Source of the DNA: DATFVA01 sp963832355
GTDB taxonomy: Bacteria > Bacteroidota > Ignavibacteria > Ignavibacteriales > Ignavibacteriaceae
Assembly: GCA_963832355.1 (NCBI GenBank)
Contig: CAWHTX010000019.1
Coordinates: forward strand, 234,275-298,274
DNA: 64,000 bases
Reading direction: 5' to 3'
Shown in pieces: positions 52,741-61,666 of the stretch. Both the position numbers and the translations under genes were made by a program. The notes under the pieces are model-generated. The model was not told the DNA's origin and searched no databases. It saw only the letters and a list, made by a program, of their open reading frames with translations. Within the stretch, counting starts at the first letter, position 1. Each line of letters starts with the position of its first letter.

Positions 52741-53589
52741 ATGAAAACAATATTTTCTATAATTGTACTTTTCTTCCTTTATACACCTTTTATTTCATCA
52801 GCTGAATTAGAGTTGAATATTACAGTTTCTAAAACAATATATTTAACAGCTGAACCAATCGAGGTTGGTATAAACTTAAAGAATAACACCAATCAGACTA
52901 TCAAAACAAAAATCCCACATCCGGGGATATCCACTCTCGAATTAAATATAATTAGTGATAAAGGAAATCTTGTTCCATTCACCGGTTATATTGCCTGTGG
53001 AGGTGAAAATGTTTTGGAACTGCAGCCGAACGAAGAATATTACCAATTATTTGTGCTTGATGAATTATACGGTAATGCATATAGTTCAGAACTGCCAAAT
53101 AGAAGTATTGAACCGGGAAATTATAGTATACAAGCCGTTTTTAAAGCAGGGGGTTTCAACATTTCCAGCAATATGGTTGCAATTGAAATTGTCCCTCCCT
53201 CCGGAAGTGAATTAAATGTTTATAATAAATTTTTGCAAGTTACTAATAACCTGAATTATCGTAATAAACAAGATGTTTTAACGGCCTGTAATAATTTTCT
53301 AAGTTTAGTACAACGGAATCCCTCGAGTGTCTATTCTCCGGTAATACTTGTTCAACTATCTGCTTTATACAAAATAAGCTTGCACGATGCGGTGAGATCG
53401 ACTCAGATTCAAAAGAAAATGCTCGAGGAATATCCAGGATCAGGTAAATGTAAGCATTACATTACAAGTATACTAGACGGGATATCTTTAATATCAGATA
53501 AAATTGATTATTTGCAAAGAGTTAAGACTCGAAGTGAAGGTTCCTTGATGGAAAAAATATACAATGATAAAATTTCTGAAATCAAATAA
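52741..53589 (+). CDS. Secreted hypothetical protein in a repeat-bracketed segment
   Basis: AAGGAG five bases before the ATG at 52741 fixes the start; an in-frame ATG at 52717 lies before that ribosome site. The 282-residue product has a signal peptide (IIVLFFLYTPFISSA), an N-terminal Ig-like/DUF-type beta domain (residues 22-150; LNITVSKTIYLTAEPIEVGI, SIEPGNYSIQAVFKAGG) and a helical TPR-like C-terminus (160-282). No family was recognised. It is visibly more AT-rich than its neighbours and lies between two identical 26-bp sequences, so it may have been inserted. Confidence 0.7.
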   Translation: MKTIFSIIVLFFLYTPFISSAELELNITVSKTIYLTAEPIEVGINLKNNTNQTIKTKIPHPGISTLELNIISDKGNLVPFTGYIACGGENVLELQPNEEYYQLFVLDELYGNAYSSELPNRSIEPGNYSIQAVFKAGGFNISSNMVAIEIVPPSGSELNVYNKFLQVTNNLNYRNKQDVLTACNNFLSLVQRNPSSVYSPVILVQLSALYKISLHDAVRSTQIQKKMLEEYPGSGKCKHYITSILDGISLISDKIDYLQRVKTRSEGSLMEKIYNDKISEIK

Positions 53590-53746
53590 GGGAGTAAACA
53601 GAAAAATGAACTTAAAATATTTACCCTCAAATACCATTTTTCAATCCTGATTCAAGGCCAATTTCTATTGATAGAAATTCAGAAGAACATAATATTAAAT
53701 CACTTATTTTATAAATCGAACAATGTTCGTACAATCAACCGGATCG

Positions 53747-53772
53747 AAGCACCTCGAAGGCCTGAAGAAAAA
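53747..53772 (+). repeat. 26-bp direct repeat, right copy
   Basis: This is an exact copy of the SDR 3'-end sequence at 52485-52510. The frame again encodes KHLEGLKKK followed by a stop, so it may be the original end of the SDR displaced by the insertion, or a duplication produced by it. Confidence 0.85.
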
Positions 53773-53835
53773 AAATTAATAAAATTTTCTTATTTTCGAA
53801 GAGTACAAAACAAAAATTAAAGGGTTCCCGGGGAG

Positions 53836-56800
53836 ATGGCCAGGGTTTTCTTCTATTTTCTGATAGGCACATCTATTTGTTTCTCACAAACTTCACTTAA
53901 GCTTAATGAAATAATGTTCTACCCTGTTTCGGGTAATAACGAATTCATTGAGATTTATAATAACAGTTTAACCAGCGTTGATCTTACCGGATATAGTGTA
54001 AAGTATTATAATTCATCACCCGATTTCATTGCAGGTACAGGAAATGGAACGATCCTGCCTGCACAAAGTTACGCCATAATATTTGAAGCGGATTATGATA
54101 TTGAAAATGGAATTTATAAAGACCTGGTGCCCCCTGGTGTTTTAATACTTAAAATCATTGATAATTATTTCGGATCTACGGGGATGGCAAATACCTCAGA
54201 CAGACCTGTCTGGCTGCTTTCGCCTGATGATGATACACTTGATGTCTATACGTACTCGACAGATAACCAGCAGGCTTATTCAGATGAGAAGATCCTTATA
54301 GAAGCCGACAGCTCTCAGATGAACTGGTTAAACTCGGTTCCAGCCAATGGCACACCGGGATTTAGAAATTCTGTCACTCCTGTAGATTATGATCTTGCAA
54401 TTGATTCAATAAAAATATCTCCTGCAATTCCGTTTGAAGGAGACAATATTCTCATCAGCACTAAAATAAAAAACACCGGGGAGAACACTGCAGATGATTT
54501 TTCTGTACTTATATATAATGATGCAAACCTTGATTCAATTCCGCAGCCAGGTGAAGAAATATTTTCACAAGAATATATTATTCTGCAGCATGGTGATTCT
54601 TTAACTGTCAATGCAGATATCATTTCGGCCGTACAGGGATTATATAATATTATTGCGAAAGTTGTCTATGAGCCTGATGAAGATCCTTCCGATAATACTA
54701 CGTTGAAAAATTTTACTGTCTATCCTCCCGGAACTGGCTATAATGATATTGTAATTAATGAAATAATGTATGCCCCTTCTTCCGGTGAACCGGAATGGGT
54801 TGAGATCTATAACAGGTCATCAGGGGAAATAAACCTGAACGGTTGGGGCTTCTGTGATTTAACTTCATCACGAATTATAACAAATGGGGATATTTTTATT
54901 TTACCGGGGAGCTTCATAGTACTTACAAGGGACTCATCCATACTCAACTTCTACAACGTTCCCTCATCGATAATAAAGTTTAGTCTCCCTGCTCTGAACA
55001 ATACCGGAGATGCGGTTGTAATAAAGGATTCACTGGGACTCACCATCGATAGTCTGATTTACTCACCTGACTGGGGAGGAGATGCCGGAAGATCACTTGA
55101 ACGAATTTCAGCTGATGAAAGCAGTGTTTATGAAGGTAACTGGGTTACAAGTGAAAGTATCTATAAAGCCACACCGGGACAGATTAACTCGGCAGCACCC
55201 AAACAGAACGATCTTAAAATCTTGAAATTTGAAACCGAAGAATATGCTGTTATAGGTGAAACGGCAGAATTTGATATTATTGTAAATAACTCAGGACTAA
55301 ATACCTCCCCCGCTTTTAATCTATCACTTTACCATGATGTAAATAAAGATTCTATCACACAATCTTCTGAACTCATAATATCGACTGACTCAGGTCCATT
55401 GCTTTCCGGCGATAGTACTGAATTTTCCTTATCTACATTGAGCTTTGAAGAAGACTGGAACTATTTTATAGTGAAAATAAGTGCTTCCCCGGATGATGAT
55501 ACTACCAATAATATTGCTTTTGCAGATTTTCGCGGAATTGAAGTTTATGAGTTCAGGTATGATCTTGTGATAAATGAATTCATGTATGATCCTGTGAGTC
55601 CTCAGCCCGAATGGATTGAAATTCTGAACAGAAGCACTATCCCGGTCGACCTTAGAAATCACCGGCTGGCAGATTCCAGGGATACAACCACAATCTCTTC
55701 CGAGGATGTCATATTGTTTCCGGGAGAATTCGCGGTAATCGCGGAAGACAGTACAATAAGAGATTACTATAATATAAATGTCCCGCTCATTATTAAATCT
55801 TTCTCTGCCTTAAATAATTCGGGAGATAAAATAATACTGCTCGATTCTCTGGACAGGGTTATCGACTCACTTGAATATAGTCCGGTCTGGGGTGGCGGTG
55901 ACGGCATTTCACTTGAAAGAATTAATTCCGATAGCTCTTCGACTGATCCTGAAAACTGGAGCGGTTCAATAAGCAGGTACAGGGCTACCCCCGGCTATAT
56001 AAATTCCGTCAGCCCTAAACAAAAAGATATCTGTGCGACAGGAATTATTTCATCACCATCCTATCCTGTTTTCGGAGATGATGTATCCCTGGAGGTGAAG
56101 ATAAAAAATCCGGGACTATCAGCAGCTTCGTATTCTCTCAGATTCTATGAAGATACTGACCTTGATTCAATCCCCGATGGATTTCTGACTTCTGTCGATG
56201 GTTTAATACTTCCTCCCGGTGATTCAACAATAATAGATCCCGGGTATACCGTCGATAGTCTCTCTGCTGTCCGTATATTTTTTGCGGAAGCAGTGATGCA
56301 GGGAGATATGGATACAAGCAATAATTATGTTGTTTCGAAAATCTATCCTGGATATCCCCCGGCAACTATAGTTATTAATGAAGTTATGTATTCTCCTGAG
56401 GGAGGCGAGCCCGAATGGGTAGAACTGTTTAATAAATCAGCTGATTCTATCAGATTAAAGAACTGGATTATTAGTGATGTAATAACTACTCCATCCCGTA
56501 CAAGGATAGATTCTGACATGGTGATCTTTCCCGGAAGTTATATGGTGCTCTCAAAAGATTCATCTCTTCTTGAATATCATCGCCTCATACCTTCTCCCTT
56601 TTCAGTAATAAATCTTCCTGTATTGAATAATGATGCTGATGGTTTTGTTCTGAAGGACGAGAGAGGCCAGACAATGGATTCTCTTTTTTTCAACAGCAAC
56701 TGGGGAGGAAAGCAGGGGCATTCACTCGAGAGAGTTTCGGTTTCGGCTTCAACCAATCTCTCGTCAAACTGGGCCTCATCCGAAGATATTGAACTTGGTA

Positions 56801-58488
56801 CGCCCGGGAGGATCAACAGCATTACACCAAAGAATAAAGATATAACCATAACCCGGATCTCATCTATTCCTGAATTCCCTGTCGAGGGTGAGAATGTTTT
56901 TATTACCGCCATCATAAAAAATAAAGGGAGTCTGATTGCTTCCGGAATTACTGCAGAGTTTTATATTGATAGTGATTCGAATAATACCGCTGATAAATTA
57001 ATTTCGTCGCAGGAAGAACTAATGCTGGCCGCTGACGATTCTTTACTAATTACTTCTGCGGTTTCTTTCGACAATTTATCACGCGAAGTGCTTACTGCCG
57101 TAAGGGTAGCCCTGCCGGGAGACGAAGATACATTAAATAATTACCGTGAAAGAGTTGTTGGTCCCGGCTATGGAACCCATGCTGCACTTATAAATGAAAT
57201 CATGTATGATCCGGCCGATGCTGAACCTGAATGGTTTGAGATTGTAAACATTTCCCCAGACAGTATAAATTTGAAAGACTGGTCGGCAGGAGATAAGCCC
57301 GAAGCATCTTCAGGTAGTTTAATTACAGACAGCAATTACTTCCTGCTGCCGGGACATTATGCAATTATTGCAAAAGATACTTCTTTTAATTCGTTTCATA
57401 CCGAAGTTAAGGATGTATTCGCGACAGATTTCGGTACACTTGGCAATACAGAAGATTACATTATTCTTTATGACTTCAGAGGAGGAGTGATTGACAGTAT
57501 TCATTACCGATCTTCGTGGGGTGGAAAAAACGGTTTCTCGCTAGAAAGGATTAATATTAATGATACGACGGGCGGCACAGGCAAATGGGCTTCTTCAATT
57601 AGTACTGATCGAAGCACTCCAGGTAAAGCAAATTCTTTATCGGGTATTCCTGCTGGTGAAAGAAATTCGGTGGTAATAAACGAAATAATGTATGATCCCG
57701 GAATTGGTAACTGTGAGTTTGTGGAATTCTATAATAACAGTATCGATACAATTAATATAGGAGGTTGGACACTGGAGGAATCGGGAGGTAAATCTTATAG
57801 ACTTTCGGATTCATACTTCAATCTTCCCCCGACAGGTTACTATCTCCTGGCTGCAGATTCGTCGGTCTTCTCTATTTATGCACCGGATGAATTGAGAAGC
57901 TTTAATCTGGCCGGTACCAAAGATCTCGCATTATCTAATGGAGGTGAAATTATCCTGCTGAAAGACGTTGGCGGAAATATCATTGATTCACTTGCTTATT
58001 CTTCAAAGTGGCACAACAGGAATATAAACATCACTAAGGATAAATCGCTTGAGAGGATCAACCCGGGACTTGACGGAAACTATCCCAATAACTGGAGTAC
58101 GTCTGTTGGTTATCAGGGCTCAACTCCGGGCAGACAGAATAGCATATACACAATAAATGATAAAAGGCAGGCTGGAATTTCTGTCTCCCCTAATCCATTC
58201 TCACCGGACAATGACGGGTACGAAGATTACTGCATAATAAATTATTCTCTCTCACAACCGGTCTCGCAGATAAGAATAAAAATTTTCGATAACCGCGGCA
58301 GACTAATCCGTACACTGGAAAATAATACTCCTTCAGCATCGCAGGGTTCTGTTATTTTCGACGGATTGGAAGACAGCGGAATTCCTCTAAGAATCGGTAT
58401 TTACATAATTTTTCTCGAAGCTCTAAATGATAACACAGGAGTTGTGGAGAATCTAAAAACCGTTGTGGTCGCTGCAAGAAGACTCTAG
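53836..58488 (+). CDS. 1550-residue secreted protein with six lamin-tail domains and CARDB-like modules
   Basis: A signal peptide (residues 1-18, SICFSQ) is followed by six lamin-tail domains starting near residues 22, 303, 576, 844, 1117 and 1277. Each opens with xxINEIMYxPxxxEPEWxEIxN and ends TPGxxNSxxP. CARDB-like immunoglobulin modules (for example LKILKFETEEYAVIGETAEF) separate the first five, giving a repeat of about 270 residues. The C-terminal region (from about 1446) is ISVSPNPFSPDNDGYEDYC plus a FlgD-like fold, as in many type IX-exported proteins. The modular form fits a large surface protein binding glycan or nucleic acid, which is inference. The ribosome site is weak (AAAGGG 12 bases upstream). 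Confidence 0.88.
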   Translation: MARVFFYFLIGTSICFSQTSLKLNEIMFYPVSGNNEFIEIYNNSLTSVDLTGYSVKYYNSSPDFIAGTGNGTILPAQSYAIIFEADYDIENGIYKDLVPPGVLILKIIDNYFGSTGMANTSDRPVWLLSPDDDTLDVYTYSTDNQQAYSDEKILIEADSSQMNWLNSVPANGTPGFRNSVTPVDYDLAIDSIKISPAIPFEGDNILISTKIKNTGENTADDFSVLIYNDANLDSIPQPGEEIFSQEYIILQHGDSLTVNADIISAVQGLYNIIAKVVYEPDEDPSDNTTLKNFTVYPPGTGYNDIVINEIMYAPSSGEPEWVEIYNRSSGEINLNGWGFCDLTSSRIITNGDIFILPGSFIVLTRDSSILNFYNVPSSIIKFSLPALNNTGDAVVIKDSLGLTIDSLIYSPDWGGDAGRSLERISADESSVYEGNWVTSESIYKATPGQINSAAPKQNDLKILKFETEEYAVIGETAEFDIIVNNSGLNTSPAFNLSLYHDVNKDSITQSSELIISTDSGPLLSGDSTEFSLSTLSFEEDWNYFIVKISASPDDDTTNNIAFADFRGIEVYEFRYDLVINEFMYDPVSPQPEWIEILNRSTIPVDLRNHRLADSRDTTTISSEDVILFPGEFAVIAEDSTIRDYYNINVPLIIKSFSALNNSGDKIILLDSLDRVIDSLEYSPVWGGGDGISLERINSDSSSTDPENWSGSISRYRATPGYINSVSPKQKDICATGIISSPSYPVFGDDVSLEVKIKNPGLSAASYSLRFYEDTDLDSIPDGFLTSVDGLILPPGDSTIIDPGYTVDSLSAVRIFFAEAVMQGDMDTSNNYVVSKIYPGYPPATIVINEVMYSPEGGEPEWVELFNKSADSIRLKNWIISDVITTPSRTRIDSDMVIFPGSYMVLSKDSSLLEYHRLIPSPFSVINLPVLNNDADGFVLKDERGQTMDSLFFNSNWGGKQGHSLERVSVSASTNLSSNWASSEDIELGTPGRINSITPKNKDITITRISSIPEFPVEGENVFITAIIKNKGSLIASGITAEFYIDSDSNNTADKLISSQEELMLAADDSLLITSAVSFDNLSREVLTAVRVALPGDEDTLNNYRERVVGPGYGTHAALINEIMYDPADAEPEWFEIVNISPDSINLKDWSAGDKPEASSGSLITDSNYFLLPGHYAIIAKDTSFNSFHTEVKDVFATDFGTLGNTEDYIILYDFRGGVIDSIHYRSSWGGKNGFSLERININDTTGGTGKWASSISTDRSTPGKANSLSGIPAGERNSVVINEIMYDPGIGNCEFVEFYNNSIDTINIGGWTLEESGGKSYRLSDSYFNLPPTGYYLLAADSSVFSIYAPDELRSFNLAGTKDLALSNGGEIILLKDVGGNIIDSLAYSSKWHNRNINITKDKSLERINPGLDGNYPNNWSTSVGYQGSTPGRQNSIYTINDKRQAGISVSPNPFSPDNDGYEDYCIINYSLSQPVSQIRIKIFDNRGRLIRTLENNTPSASQGSVIFDGLEDSGIPLRIGIYIIFLEALNDNTGVVENLKTVVVAARRL

Positions 58489-58674
58489 CTCACCGGGATT
58501 TGTTCTGCATCACTCCGGGCTGTTCAGTGTTTAAGACAGCTGCTGTTCAATAATTTATTTCTGGGTTTTTATCGGGTGTGGCAAATTATTCATACCCTGC
58601 GAAACGGCTTCGTTCAGGAGTCACATTTCAGCACATACCTCCCCATAATTCATCGTTTTTCTGTTCTGAACGGC

Positions 58675-58690
58675 TGGCATAACGGTTGCA
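58675..58690 (+). promoter_or_regulatory. Sigma-54 promoter (-24/-12) upstream of a non-coding region
   Basis: TGGCATAACGGTTGCA matches TGGCAC-N5-TTGCA with one change in the -24 hexamer. The invariant GG and GC are exactly 10 bases apart. The predicted start is near 58701. The next real gene (59145) lies beyond two terminator-like hairpins, so the promoter seems to serve a short orphan transcript. Confidence 0.75.
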
Positions 58691-58815
58691 TTGTGTAAAG
58701 CAGATAACAAAATATAAAATGATTCTGGAGACGATGTTTAAGTTGATGATTGAGGTGAATGTGTAACGACAGGTGTTTATGATAGCTAAATCACAGAGTC
58801 ATTATTCCTTCCAGA

Positions 58816-58843
58816 GCCGCTGAAATAAGCGGCACTTCTTTTT
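58816..58843 (+). terminator. Terminator-like hairpin
   Basis: GCCGCT-gaaata-AGCGGC, 6 GC-rich base pairs, followed by ACTTCTTTTT. It could end the shorter form of the candidate RNA that starts near 58701. Confidence 0.6.
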
Positions 58844-59047
58844 AAACCTTTCCCGCTGTCACAGCGTCTAAATATTAAACGGTGAGTTGACGGCGGGCAT
58901 TGTAAGTCCCGCTGATATGCTTTATCCTTGTGCCTTGGTTCTTCCACATGATGAAGACAGGTTTGTGGTTCCTGGCTGTATGTGTTAACAGATGATTCGA
59001 GTGAGCAGACTGAGATACTATGGAAGTCCGGATAAATAGGAATCATG

Positions 59048-59086
59048 AAAAAGCCGTAAAGTATTTTAGACTTTGCGGCTTTTTTT
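59048..59086 (+). terminator. Strong Rho-independent terminator
   Basis: AAAAAGCCGTAAAGT and ACTTTGCGGCTTTTT form 15 base pairs (one G-U) around a 7-nt loop, ending in seven T. No annotated gene lies just upstream, which is why the preceding DNA is probably a transcript. Confidence 0.9.
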
Positions 59087-59144
59087 ATTTGTGTTAAATT
59101 AATTCTCTAAGTATATATAATAAATCCCTGTAAGGAGAATTAAA

Positions 59145-59564
59145 ATGAAATATGCGTATCTTCTGATTTTATCTTTGTTCATAATAAATGGCTGCGGCAG
59201 CGACCGGAGCAGCGAGGAACAGGCCGTGAAGGACGTGATAATGAAAAATACCGAGGCCGGCAATGATGAGGATGTTGCGGCCTATATCAATACGATGGAT
59301 AAGGAGAATAAAAACTACGCCCATCTCCAGGATATGATGACTACGATTTTCAGTACTTACGATCTTAATTACCAGGTGAAGGATCTGAAGGTTATTGAGC
59401 TGAAGGACGACGAGGCAAAGGTTCAGTTTGTACAGATAACAAAGAAAATAAAGGGCCCTACTTTCAGGGATAACAGGATTGAGGGTGTGCATACTCTTCA
59501 TAAAACTAACGGCGAGTGGAAGATATACGATACTGAGATCAAGAAAATCGACTACCTGAATTAA
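59145..59564 (+). CDS. Hypothetical lipoprotein (NTF2-like)
   Basis: AGGAG before the ATG supports the start. The 139-residue protein has a lipoprotein signal (SLFIINGC) and a domain of about 110 residues with a cone-like NTF2/SnoaL pattern (AVKDVIMKNTEAGNDED, KVQFVQITKKI, GEWKIYDTEIKKID). The function is unknown. Its stop is directly followed by the ATG of the PIG-L gene, so it is the first gene of a five-gene unit. Confidence 0.75.
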   Translation: MKYAYLLILSLFIINGCGSDRSSEEQAVKDVIMKNTEAGNDEDVAAYINTMDKENKNYAHLQDMMTTIFSTYDLNYQVKDLKVIELKDDEAKVQFVQITKKIKGPTFRDNRIEGVHTLHKTNGEWKIYDTEIKKIDYLN

Positions 59565-60287
59565 ATGAAAAAATACAGAATATTATACATCTACCCCCAT
59601 CCTGATGATGAGTCTTTCGGTCCCGCGGCTGTAATGTACGACCAGGTAAGGGAGGGTCACCAGGTTTATCTTCTTACTCTTACACGCGGCGGAGCCACAA
59701 AGCAGAGGTTCAGACTGGGAAAGAGTATCGACGAGATGGGCGCGATAAGGTTTAAGGAGATGCTGAAGGTTCGCGAAACTCTTAAGCTTGACGGAATGCT
59801 TGTGCTTGATCTGCCCGACAGCGGTCTCCCTGAAATGGATCCCCGTGAGATAGAGAAACTGGTGAGGGACCATATTGAGGAGATAAAACCCGATGTCGTC
59901 GTTTCTTATCCTGTGCACGGCGTAAGCGGCTTTCCCGATCACCTTGTTATGCACGCTGTTATTAAAAGGGTTTTCCTCGAAATGAGGGATTCGGGGTGCG
60001 ATTACCTGAAGAGACTGGCGTTTAATACGATAGTTGACAGGGGATTTTCTCCATGGCAGGGCGATATGTTCGTCCTTAAACAGTCGCCCCCTGGGCTGAT
60101 CGACTGTGTTGTAAAGCTGGACGAGGAGATGAAGCAGGCTATGAAGGATTCGCTAAACTGCTATGATACTTACCAGGATACTATTGAGGAATCGGGTGTG
60201 GTTGATAAGATAGGCGATGAGATACCTTTCGAGTTTTTTAATGAGAATTTTGATCCGCCTCTTAATAAATTAACGGATAATCTCTGA
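59565..60287 (+). CDS. PIG-L/LmbE family deacetylase
   Basis: This 240-residue protein has the zinc-binding HPDDE at residues 12-16 and HGVSGFPDHLVMHAVI, with further ligands near residue 125. It starts with the family RILYIYPHPDDESFGPAA. Members remove N-acetyl groups from GlcNAc-linked molecules, including the bacillithiol enzyme BshB and the mycothiol amidases. The start codon directly abuts the preceding stop (TAAATG). The neighbouring DinB and GNAT genes make a role in thiol or amino-sugar metabolism worth testing; the substrate is not shown. Confidence 0.93.
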   Translation: MKKYRILYIYPHPDDESFGPAAVMYDQVREGHQVYLLTLTRGGATKQRFRLGKSIDEMGAIRFKEMLKVRETLKLDGMLVLDLPDSGLPEMDPREIEKLVRDHIEEIKPDVVVSYPVHGVSGFPDHLVMHAVIKRVFLEMRDSGCDYLKRLAFNTIVDRGFSPWQGDMFVLKQSPPGLIDCVVKLDEEMKQAMKDSLNCYDTYQDTIEESGVVDKIGDEIPFEFFNENFDPPLNKLTDNL

Positions 60288-60312
60288 CATTTTCAGGAAT
60301 TCTGTACGGGTT

Positions 60313-60840
60313 ATGAAAATATTAGTGGATGATGATATTTATCTCGATGAGCCTTCGAAGAGAGATAAGGATAGCCTGGTAAGGTTTCTTTCCGACAGGG
60401 AGATCTACAGCAATACTCTTCGCCTTCCCTTTCCTTATACTCCTAAAGATGCCGACTGGTGGATCAGGTTCGTTAAGGAAACTAAAAAGAAGTCGGGAAT
60501 GGACCTCAACTTTGCAATAAGAAAGAAGAATAAGCAGCTGATCGGCGGGATCAGCTACCATATGAAGTACGGTCCTGCATCTCATAAAGATGAGCTGGGA
60601 TACTGGCTTGGAAGGGATTACTGGAATAAGGGAATTATGAGTAAGGTTTTGAGGAGCTTCTGCCGGTATGGGTTCGAATCGCTTCACCTTAGAAGGATTG
60701 AGGCTACTGTGTTTGAACATAATGTCAGTTCCGCCAGGGTGCTTGAGAAGTGCGGCTTTGAGTACGAGGGTACGCTGAAGAAATACTATATAAAGGATGG
60801 AGATCTTATTGACGTCCGTCTTTACGCAATTACAAAATAA
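60313..60840 (+). CDS. GNAT N-acetyltransferase (RimJ/RimL-like)
   Basis: The 175-residue protein has the RimJ/RimL-type start (DDIYLDEPSKRDKDSLVRFL), then the acetyl-CoA-binding region LGYWLGRDYWNKGIMSKVL and the closing NVSSARVLEKCGFEYEGTL. This subgroup acetylates ribosomal protein N-termini, small molecules or antibiotics; which one cannot be seen. It lies 25 bp after the deacetylase gene and 11 bp before the DinB gene, in an operon. Confidence 0.92.
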   Translation: MKILVDDDIYLDEPSKRDKDSLVRFLSDREIYSNTLRLPFPYTPKDADWWIRFVKETKKKSGMDLNFAIRKKNKQLIGGISYHMKYGPASHKDELGYWLGRDYWNKGIMSKVLRSFCRYGFESLHLRRIEATVFEHNVSSARVLEKCGFEYEGTLKKYYIKDGDLIDVRLYAITK

Positions 60841-60851
60841 AGGAGCTTTAT

Positions 60852-61304
60852 ATGTTTTCCGGATGGATAATGGATAGTTTTGAGCATCAGATAGATAAAC
60901 TGAAGACCGAGATAAACCTTTACAGGGATGAGGCAGATCTGTGGGTTGTAAAGGGAGAGATCTCTAATTCGGCGGGGAACTTGTGCCTGCATCTTTTGGG
61001 GAACGTAAATCATTTTGTGGGGCATCTGATTGGCGGAACGGGATACCGGAGGGACCGGCAGGCTGAATTTGCGGATAAGAATGTTCCGAGAGAGGAATTA
61101 AATAACAGGATAGATGCGCTGGCTGAGGTTGTTAAGAAGTCGCTGCCGAAGCTGGATGAAGCGGACCTTAATAAACCTTTCCCCGATAAGCTCGGCGGTA
61201 AGATACTGGAATACGGAATGACGCTCATTCATCTCACTAACCATTTCGATTATCACCTGGGACAGATAAACTATCACAGACGGTTAATTGAAGGAAACAA
61301 ATAA
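60852..61304 (+). CDS. DinB-like four-helix protein (DUF1572)
   Basis: AAGGAG six bases before the ATG at 60852 fixes the start. The 150-residue protein is mainly helical, with His positions at LLGNVNHFVGHLIGG, and LIHLTNHFDYHLGQINYHRR near the C-terminus. These fit the metal-binding three-His site of DinB/YfiT-type proteins, some of which transfer thiols (BstA) or act as hydrolases. Substrate unknown. The stop overlaps the cupin start by one base (TAATG). Confidence 0.88.
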   Translation: MFSGWIMDSFEHQIDKLKTEINLYRDEADLWVVKGEISNSAGNLCLHLLGNVNHFVGHLIGGTGYRRDRQAEFADKNVPREELNNRIDALAEVVKKSLPKLDEADLNKPFPDKLGGKILEYGMTLIHLTNHFDYHLGQINYHRRLIEGNK

Positions 61305-61663
61305 TGAATAAGGTTAACCTTGAGGAGAAGCTTTCGGCGGTTACGGAATACTGGCAGCCGAAGATTGTCGGTGAGCTGAACGGCCAGCACGTAAAGATCG
61401 CTAAGCTTAAGGGTTCGTTCGTCTGGCACCATCACGATAATGAGGATGAGTTATTCCTGGTGGTTAAAGGGAAGCTGAAAATTCACCTTAAGGAGAAGAC
61501 GGTTCACCTGAACGAGGGCGAGTTCTTCATTGTGCCTAAAGGGGTTGAGCATAAGCCTGCGGCGGATGAAGAGGTTCACCTTATGCTGTTTGAGCCTGCG
61601 GGCACGCTGAATACGGGCAACGTCAATAATGAAATGACGGTGCCCGACCCTGAGAAGATTTAG
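61304..61663 (+). CDS. Small cupin domain protein
   Basis: The 119-residue protein is a single cupin barrel. Motif 1 is WHHHDNEDELFLVVKGKL (metal ligands near His42, His44 and Glu48) and motif 2 is GEFFIVPKGVEHKPAA (His83). Such proteins are dioxygenases, isomerases or binding proteins; no substrate is apparent. It ends the five-gene unit, with three bases between it and the stop of the convergent POT transporter. Confidence 0.92.
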   Translation: MNKVNLEEKLSAVTEYWQPKIVGELNGQHVKIAKLKGSFVWHHHDNEDELFLVVKGKLKIHLKEKTVHLNEGEFFIVPKGVEHKPAADEEVHLMLFEPAGTLNTGNVNNEMTVPDPEKI

Positions 61664-61666
61664 AGT

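Larger units (their letters stand above)
58701..59086 (+). ncRNA. Candidate sigma-54-driven small RNA (about 143 or 386 nt)
   Basis: The 657-bp gap between the lamin-tail gene and the lipoprotein holds no convincing protein. From the predicted start near 58701 to the first terminator-like hairpin (58816-58843) is 143 nt; to the second, very strong one (59048-59086) is 386 nt. Additional small stems are visible: CGCTGT/ACAGCG at about 58854 and GCGGG/CCCGC at about 58893-58912. The only frames are short: 15 codons at 58719-58766 (MILETMFKLMIEVNV) and a 23-codon frame near 58917, without a good ribosome site. It resembles no RNA family I recognise (tmRNA, RNase P, SRP and 6S were considered). 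Either length is possible. Confidence 0.5.

Noticed and set aside
52741..53589. Transposon or insertion sequence explanation for the repeat-bracketed gene
   Set aside because: There is no transposase and no terminal inverted repeat, and the 26-bp direct repeat is longer than a usual target duplication.
39473..58628. A shared 9-mer GTCACATTT near both sigma-54 promoters (39473-39481 and 58620-58628)
   Set aside because: It is at different distances and orientations from the two promoters, so chance is likely; I do not call it an activator site.
58786..59046. An 86-codon minus-strand frame in the gap before the lipoprotein gene
   Set aside because: The composition is unlike a real protein, and the region has a plus-strand sigma-54 promoter and terminators instead.
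60670..60690. A TTCGAATC stretch resembling a tRNA T-loop
   Set aside because: It is inside the GNAT coding frame and no acceptor or anticodon arms are present.
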